From contig DASWIV010000296.1 of the NCBI GenBank assembly GCA_036397475.1, forward strand, positions 1 to 9,435: a stretch of DNA of 9,435 bases, written 5' to 3'. A program made the translations under genes and the position numbers. This document shows, one piece after another, positions 6,661 through 9,435 of this stretch; the stretch's first letter is position 1, and the number at the start of each line of letters is the position of its first letter. This stretch comes from DASWIV01 sp036397475 (GTDB taxonomy: Bacteria > JAJVIF01 > JAPKYR01). The notes under the pieces were generated by a model that was not told the origin of the DNA, did no database searches, and saw only the letters and a list, made by a program, of their open reading frames with translations.

Positions 6661-7427
6661 TACGGTGCATCTCCCATAGATGTATCTTTGGGTTTGTTCT
6701 GAGCCTGATCTATTAGAAGCTTAGCGACATTTTCAAGCGATTCAAGCATGAGAGCGTCGATCGATCCGCTGTCCGATTTAAGCCTGATAGATCCCTCCGA
6801 AAGCGATGAATCTTCCTCAATCGATGAAACCAGGCTGTCCGCGGACATTTTCAGATCGGAAAGGTGCGAGTTCATTTTTTCCAGGTCTTCCTTTGATACG
6901 GATAATCTGATCTTTCCCTGTCTGGGCATCCTGTCGAGCAATTCACGGATTCTTTTCAATACAATTTCAGGATTTATATGCATTTCCGCGATAAGAACCT
7001 GTTTCGCAATAGCGCATGAGAACTCGATCAGTTCAGGAAGGTTTGAGTTTAAAAAATCTCCCCTGATTTCCTGGAGCCTGTGAATCTCTGTTTCGAGATT
7101 CTTAACGAGCCCACTTAGCCTATCGATAATTTCCTTCTTCGACTGCTCCAGCCCGTTTTCGTATGCTATCTGCCTTGTTTCCTGTGCCTTGCGTTCCGCG
7201 TCGGAAATTATCTGCTGAGCTTCAATGCGTGCGGCCTCGAGAATGCTGTCGGCTTTTTTGCGCCCTTCAGCTTCAAGCTGTTCGAGTTTCGTTTTCGCTT
7301 CGTCAAGGGACATTTCCCGGCGGACCTTTACGAGTTTTTCCGCCTGGGTTCCTATCCCGCCGCCTTTCAGGATAATTTTTGGCGGCTCTAGAGGACCTGT
7401 GTTGTTTCTCTCTCTATCTTCAGACAA
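6660..7427 (-). CDS. fliH: Flagellar export stator protein FliH
   Basis: FliH binds and restrains the FliI ATPase and links it to the rotor C-ring, like the peripheral stalk of F-type ATPases. The 255-residue product has a disordered N-terminus with PPKIILKGGG (15-24), a long charged coiled coil (about 38-123, including AYENGLEQSKKEI at 88-100), and the globular end typical of the FliH/YscL family: SCAIAKQVL (137-145) and EGSIRLKSDSGSIDA (211-225). The usual GxxxG repeats are weak or absent. Translation starts at an unusual TTG (7427), strongly supported by GGAGGAG four bases upstream. It overlaps the end of fliG by 8 bases and fliI by one base, so coupled translation is expected. Confidence 0.95.
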   Translation of the reverse strand: MSEDRERNNTGPLEPPKIILKGGGIGTQAEKLVKVRREMSLDEAKTKLEQLEAEGRKKADSILEAARIEAQQIISDAERKAQETRQIAYENGLEQSKKEIIDRLSGLVKNLETEIHRLQEIRGDFLNSNLPELIEFSCAIAKQVLIAEMHINPEIVLKRIRELLDRMPRQGKIRLSVSKEDLEKMNSHLSDLKMSADSLVSSIEEDSSLSEGSIRLKSDSGSIDALMLESLENVAKLLIDQAQNKPKDTSMGDAP

Positions 7428-8424
7428 TTAACTCCTCCTGGCCGCCTCTCGCTATTATGATCTCTCCCGCGTCCTCGAGCTGGCGAATGACGTTTACTAT
7501 TCGCTGCTGCGACGATTCCACGTCTCTCAGTCTTACGGGTCCCATGAATTCCATCTCTTCCTGGAGCATACTCGCGGCGCGCTTGGACATGTTCCTGTAA
7601 ATTTTCTGCCCGACCTCGTCGCTTACTCCCTTCAACGCAAGTGAAAGTTCCTTGGTATCTATTTCTCGCAGTACCTGCTGGATCGCGCGGTCATCGAGAT
7701 GCGTGATGTCCTCGAATACGAACATCAGGTTCTTGATCTGCTCTGCCAGTTCCGGATCTTTTTCGTCGAGGACCTCCAGGATGGATTTTTCAGTTGAGCG
7801 GTCGACCCTGTTGAGTATTTCAACGAGTGCGCTTACCCCACCGGCGGTGGAGAATTCCTGTGACAGGATAGCGGCGAGATTTTTCTCCATCACGCGCTCG
7901 ATCTCGCGAATAACTTCGGGGCTTGTGTTATCGAGAAGGGCAAGACGCCGGGCGACTTCCGCCTGCTTCTGCGGGTCAAGCGACTGGACCAGGACTGTCG
8001 CCTGGTCGGGATTAAGGTAGGCGAGGATAAGGGCGATTGTCTGCGGATGCTCATTGATGATGAAATTGGCGATGGCTTTCGGATCTGTACGCCGGATGAA
8101 ATCAAACGGGCTGACCTGGAGGAATGTGCTGAGGCGCGTGACAATCTCATCCGCCTTGTCGCTGCCGAGTGCTGCTTCGAGAATTCCCTTTGCGTAGTCG
8201 ACTCCACCCATGGTGATATATTTCTGGGCGACACCGATATCGTAGAAATCGCGATAGGTTTCATCGATCGTGTCGGTGTCGACCTTGCCGAGGTTCGCGA
8301 GTTCCATTGTGATGTCCTCGACCTCGGCGTCGGACAGGTACCTGTAGATCTCGGCGGCGGATTCCTTGCCGAGTGCGACCATCAAAATGGCAGCCTTACG
8401 TTTTCCGTGAACTTTTTTGCCCAT
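7420..8424 (-). CDS. fliG: Flagellar motor switch protein FliG
   Basis: FliG forms the upper ring of the flagellar rotor switch and contacts the stator to produce torque. The 334-residue product has full family length: an N-domain that binds FliF (GKRKAAILMVALG at 7-19), the EHPQ motif (125-128) followed by TIALILAYL, the GG hinge of the middle/C-domain linker (195-196), the MFVF motif (234-237), and the torque helix. Charged residues at the E. coli torque positions are kept in kind: R282, E289-E290 in place of the Asp pair, and R298 in GPVRL. Thus nothing suggests loss of function. The ATG at 8424 has no strong Shine-Dalgarno sequence, but the family motif begins soon after it. It is the first gene of the cluster; fliF, its usual upstream neighbour and binding partner, is not adjacent. 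Confidence 0.98.
   Translation of the reverse strand: MGKKVHGKRKAAILMVALGKESAAEIYRYLSDAEVEDITMELANLGKVDTDTIDETYRDFYDIGVAQKYITMGGVDYAKGILEAALGSDKADEIVTRLSTFLQVSPFDFIRRTDPKAIANFIINEHPQTIALILAYLNPDQATVLVQSLDPQKQAEVARRLALLDNTSPEVIREIERVMEKNLAAILSQEFSTAGGVSALVEILNRVDRSTEKSILEVLDEKDPELAEQIKNLMFVFEDITHLDDRAIQQVLREIDTKELSLALKGVSDEVGQKIYRNMSKRAASMLQEEMEFMGPVRLRDVESSQQRIVNVIRQLEDAGEIIIARGGQEELIV
7432..7439 (-). promoter_or_regulatory. Strong ribosome binding site deciding the TTG start of fliH
   Basis: The minus strand reads AGGAGGAG four bases before the TTG at 7427. It is the only near-perfect Shine-Dalgarno match in the operon, and it lies inside the last codons of fliG (encoding Glu-Glu). It explains how a weak TTG start is used and ties fliH translation to fliG. 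Confidence 0.8.
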
Positions 8425-8448
8425 ACTCGTATAAGTATACAGCGCATG

Positions 8449-8475
8449 CAGGGATTACGGGAGGATGAATCCCTG
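8449..8475 (-). other. Hairpin in the fliG leader
   Basis: Perfect 8-bp arms CAGGGATT/AATCCCTG (8449-8456 and 8468-8475) enclose an 11-base loop. A TGCA extension on both sides pairs if a short bulge is allowed. It lies 24 bases upstream of the fliG ATG and downstream of both promoter candidates, so it would be in the 5' end of the transcript. No T run follows, so it is not a terminator. A role in mRNA stability or as a DNA-binding site is inference. Confidence 0.5.
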
Positions 8476-8480
8476 ATTGC

Positions 8481-8516
8481 ATTATATTAATATCGATTGA
8501 TGGGGTGCGGGATTTA
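8481..8516 (-). promoter_or_regulatory. Candidate sigma-28 (FliA-type) promoter with an overlapping TATAAT box, upstream of fliG
   Basis: Read on the minus strand, TAAA (8516-8513) is followed after exactly 15 bases by ATCGATAT (8497-8490). The flagellar sigma-28 pattern is TAAA-N15-GCCGATAA, so the core CGATA matches at the right spacing. A perfect TATAAT lies just downstream (8486-8481) but lacks a -35 box 17 bases away. Either could drive the fliG-to-motE operon, with a leader of roughly 50 bases. The sigma-28 match is incomplete, and fliG is usually an earlier-class gene, so confidence is moderate. Confidence 0.4.
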
Positions 8517-8526
8517 CATGGGACAC

Positions 8527-8544
8527 TGACAAACAAGTTTGTCA
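8527..8544. repeat. Near-perfect 18-bp palindrome TGACAAAC-AA-GTTTGTCA
   Basis: Both 8-base arms match exactly around a 2-base centre. The loop is too short and there is no T run, so it fits a binding site for a dimeric regulator better than a terminator. It sits between the stop of the peptidase-like gene and the fliG promoter candidate, about 10 bases upstream of the TAAA box. Confidence 0.5.
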
Positions 8545-8548
8545 ATGC

Positions 8549-8573
8549 TACGAAATAATCACTCTATTTCGTA
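8549..8573. repeat. 9-bp inverted repeat over the stop codon of the M1 peptidase-like gene
   Basis: TACGAAATA (8549-8557) and TATTTCGTA (8565-8573) are perfect arms around a 7-base loop that contains the TGA stop of the gene to the right. The stem is AT-rich and no T run follows, so any terminator function would be weak. Part of the dyad is constrained by coding sequence (Tyr-Glu-Ile-Glu). Confidence 0.5.
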
Positions 8574-9435
8574 ATACCACTTACTGGGACCTGTATCCCA
8601 TGTGCCACGGTCGACAGGATTTCCGTTTTCATAAACAACCCATGAGTCCCAGCCATAGAAGAATATGTATCCTGCCTTGAAGATCGACTGGGGGGAGTTG
8701 CCTAGATAAATAGTGCCGCGTTCATTTACTTCCCATGGATTACTTATCGATAATAGAAGTGAGTAATCATCGCCTGTGTATTCAGTCCCATTGATAATGA
8801 ATCCATTTTCCAGGATGTCGAGGTCGAACCAATCTTGTACCAGGCTGGCATCATCATATTCAACAGATTGTGCAAGAAAGCTATTATACCTTGGATTGCC
8901 GAAACTTAATATTGATTTAAGGCCGGATTCGATAGTTTCGTATTCGTAATCATAAATAATCTGCGCATCATGTCCGCTTTGTATTACTCGCTCGGCGAGC
9001 CCCTGGTACAGATCATGGACAGATTGTTCTTCTGTCCCATAATACGACCTGACTTCCACGATATCCTCTGTACCGCCGCTTGGAAGGATGATTATTAAAT
9101 TATCCGATGCGAGGGTGCTGTTCAGGCATGGGGGAATTTCGGAGATATCGAGTCTTCGGAATATGGTGTAATCTGGATCGATCTCGATTGACACAGGCTT
9201 TTCAGCGGTTTTGATACGAGCTTCAACTACCGTTCCGTTCAATTCAGTCTTCAATTCTGCCGTTTCTCCATCGACCGTTGTAATCAGGACAGGAAGAGAC
9301 AGCTGAAATTGTGTCCCATCCTGTGCAACTCTATAACTTGTGACCCATCCGTCTTCTTCTTCAGTGGTTGAAATATTCTCAAGATGCAGATCGGGAAGGT
9401 CGGTGGTTTCGATCCAGGAATCGAAGAATGTTGTC
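8559..9435 (-). CDS. C-terminal part of an M1-family metallopeptidase-like protein
   Basis: The frame is open from the TGA at 8559-8561 to the window edge, so the gene starts outside; 291 residues are visible. The fragment begins with FFDSWIETTDLPDLHL, which resembles the end of the M1 peptidase helical domain. A beta-sandwich-like stretch ending in EIDPDYTIFRRLDISEIPP follows, as seen in a group of bacterial M1 relatives with an extra C-terminal domain. The last 60 residues (SISNPWEVNERGTIYLGN, then WDSWVVYENGNPVDRGTW) resemble the end of that domain. The HExxH zinc site would lie upstream and is not in the window, so activity cannot be judged. The likely role is an exported or periplasmic aminopeptidase-like protein. 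A TTG at 9254 is in frame but is not the true start, because the family match continues upstream. Confidence 0.65.
   Translation of the reverse strand, partial: TTFFDSWIETTDLPDLHLENISTTEEEDGWVTSYRVAQDGTQFQLSLPVLITTVDGETAELKTELNGTVVEARIKTAEKPVSIEIDPDYTIFRRLDISEIPPCLNSTLASDNLIIILPSGGTEDIVEVRSYYGTEEQSVHDLYQGLAERVIQSGHDAQIIYDYEYETIESGLKSILSFGNPRYNSFLAQSVEYDDASLVQDWFDLDILENGFIINGTEYTGDDYSLLLSISNPWEVNERGTIYLGNSPQSIFKAGYIFFYGWDSWVVYENGNPVDRGTWDTGPSKWYYEIE

Noticed and set aside
8047..8490. 147-codon plus-strand open frame over the 5' end of fliG
   Set aside because: Antisense shadow of FliG; it runs through the fliG leader and promoter candidates and has no recognisable features.
1..9435. Mobile element, CRISPR array, tRNA or toxin-antitoxin locus
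   Set aside because: No terminal repeats, transposase or integrase motifs, regularly spaced repeats, cloverleaf or small paired genes were seen; the intergenic gaps are short.

Overview
The window looks like chromosomal DNA from a flagellated, probably diderm bacterium of middling GC content. Nine protein genes are visible: eight on the minus strand and one, a glycosyltransferase, on the plus strand. The left and right genes run off the window. There are no mobile elements, tRNA or rRNA genes or CRISPR arrays, and no gene-free stretch reaches 300 bases. I cannot name the species. The style of the flagellar cluster (fliG-H-I-J followed by MotE/FlbB-like genes) and of the partial M1 peptidase-like protein suggests one of the less-studied diderm phyla, but that is inference.

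Left part (1-2447, minus strand): the N-terminal 211 codons of the tRNA-modifying enzyme MnmG; a strong Rho-independent terminator just upstream of its start codon; an unrecognised 332-residue protein; and a membrane protein with two zinc ribbons and a probable SH3-like periplasmic end. A dyad-embedded promoter candidate lies between the last two. A divergent promoter region of about 80 bases separates the zinc-ribbon gene from a plus-strand family 2 glycosyltransferase (2527-3369). That gene runs head-on into the flagellar cluster with no base between the two stop codons.

Central and right part (3370-8424, minus strand): a compact flagellar operon read fliG, fliH, fliI, fliJ, then two tandem single-pass MotE/FlbB-like genes. 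FliG is the rotor switch protein. FliH, FliI and FliJ are the stator, ATPase and central stalk of the type III export machinery. MotE-like proteins act near the motor/stator in the periplasm. Genes overlap or sit within 12 bases of each other, except for a 75-base gap before the last gene. The 134-base region upstream of fliG holds a sigma-28-like promoter candidate, an overlapping TATAAT box and three inverted repeats. The usual upstream partners fliE and fliF are not next to fliG.

Right edge (8559-9435, minus strand): the C-terminal 291 residues of a protein resembling the non-catalytic end of bacterial M1-family metallopeptidases.

No clearly new system is evident. The points most worth a second look are the paired MotE-like paralogues, the structured fliG leader, the terminator abutting mnmG, and the unknown gene plus zinc-ribbon membrane protein pair with its dyad promoter.
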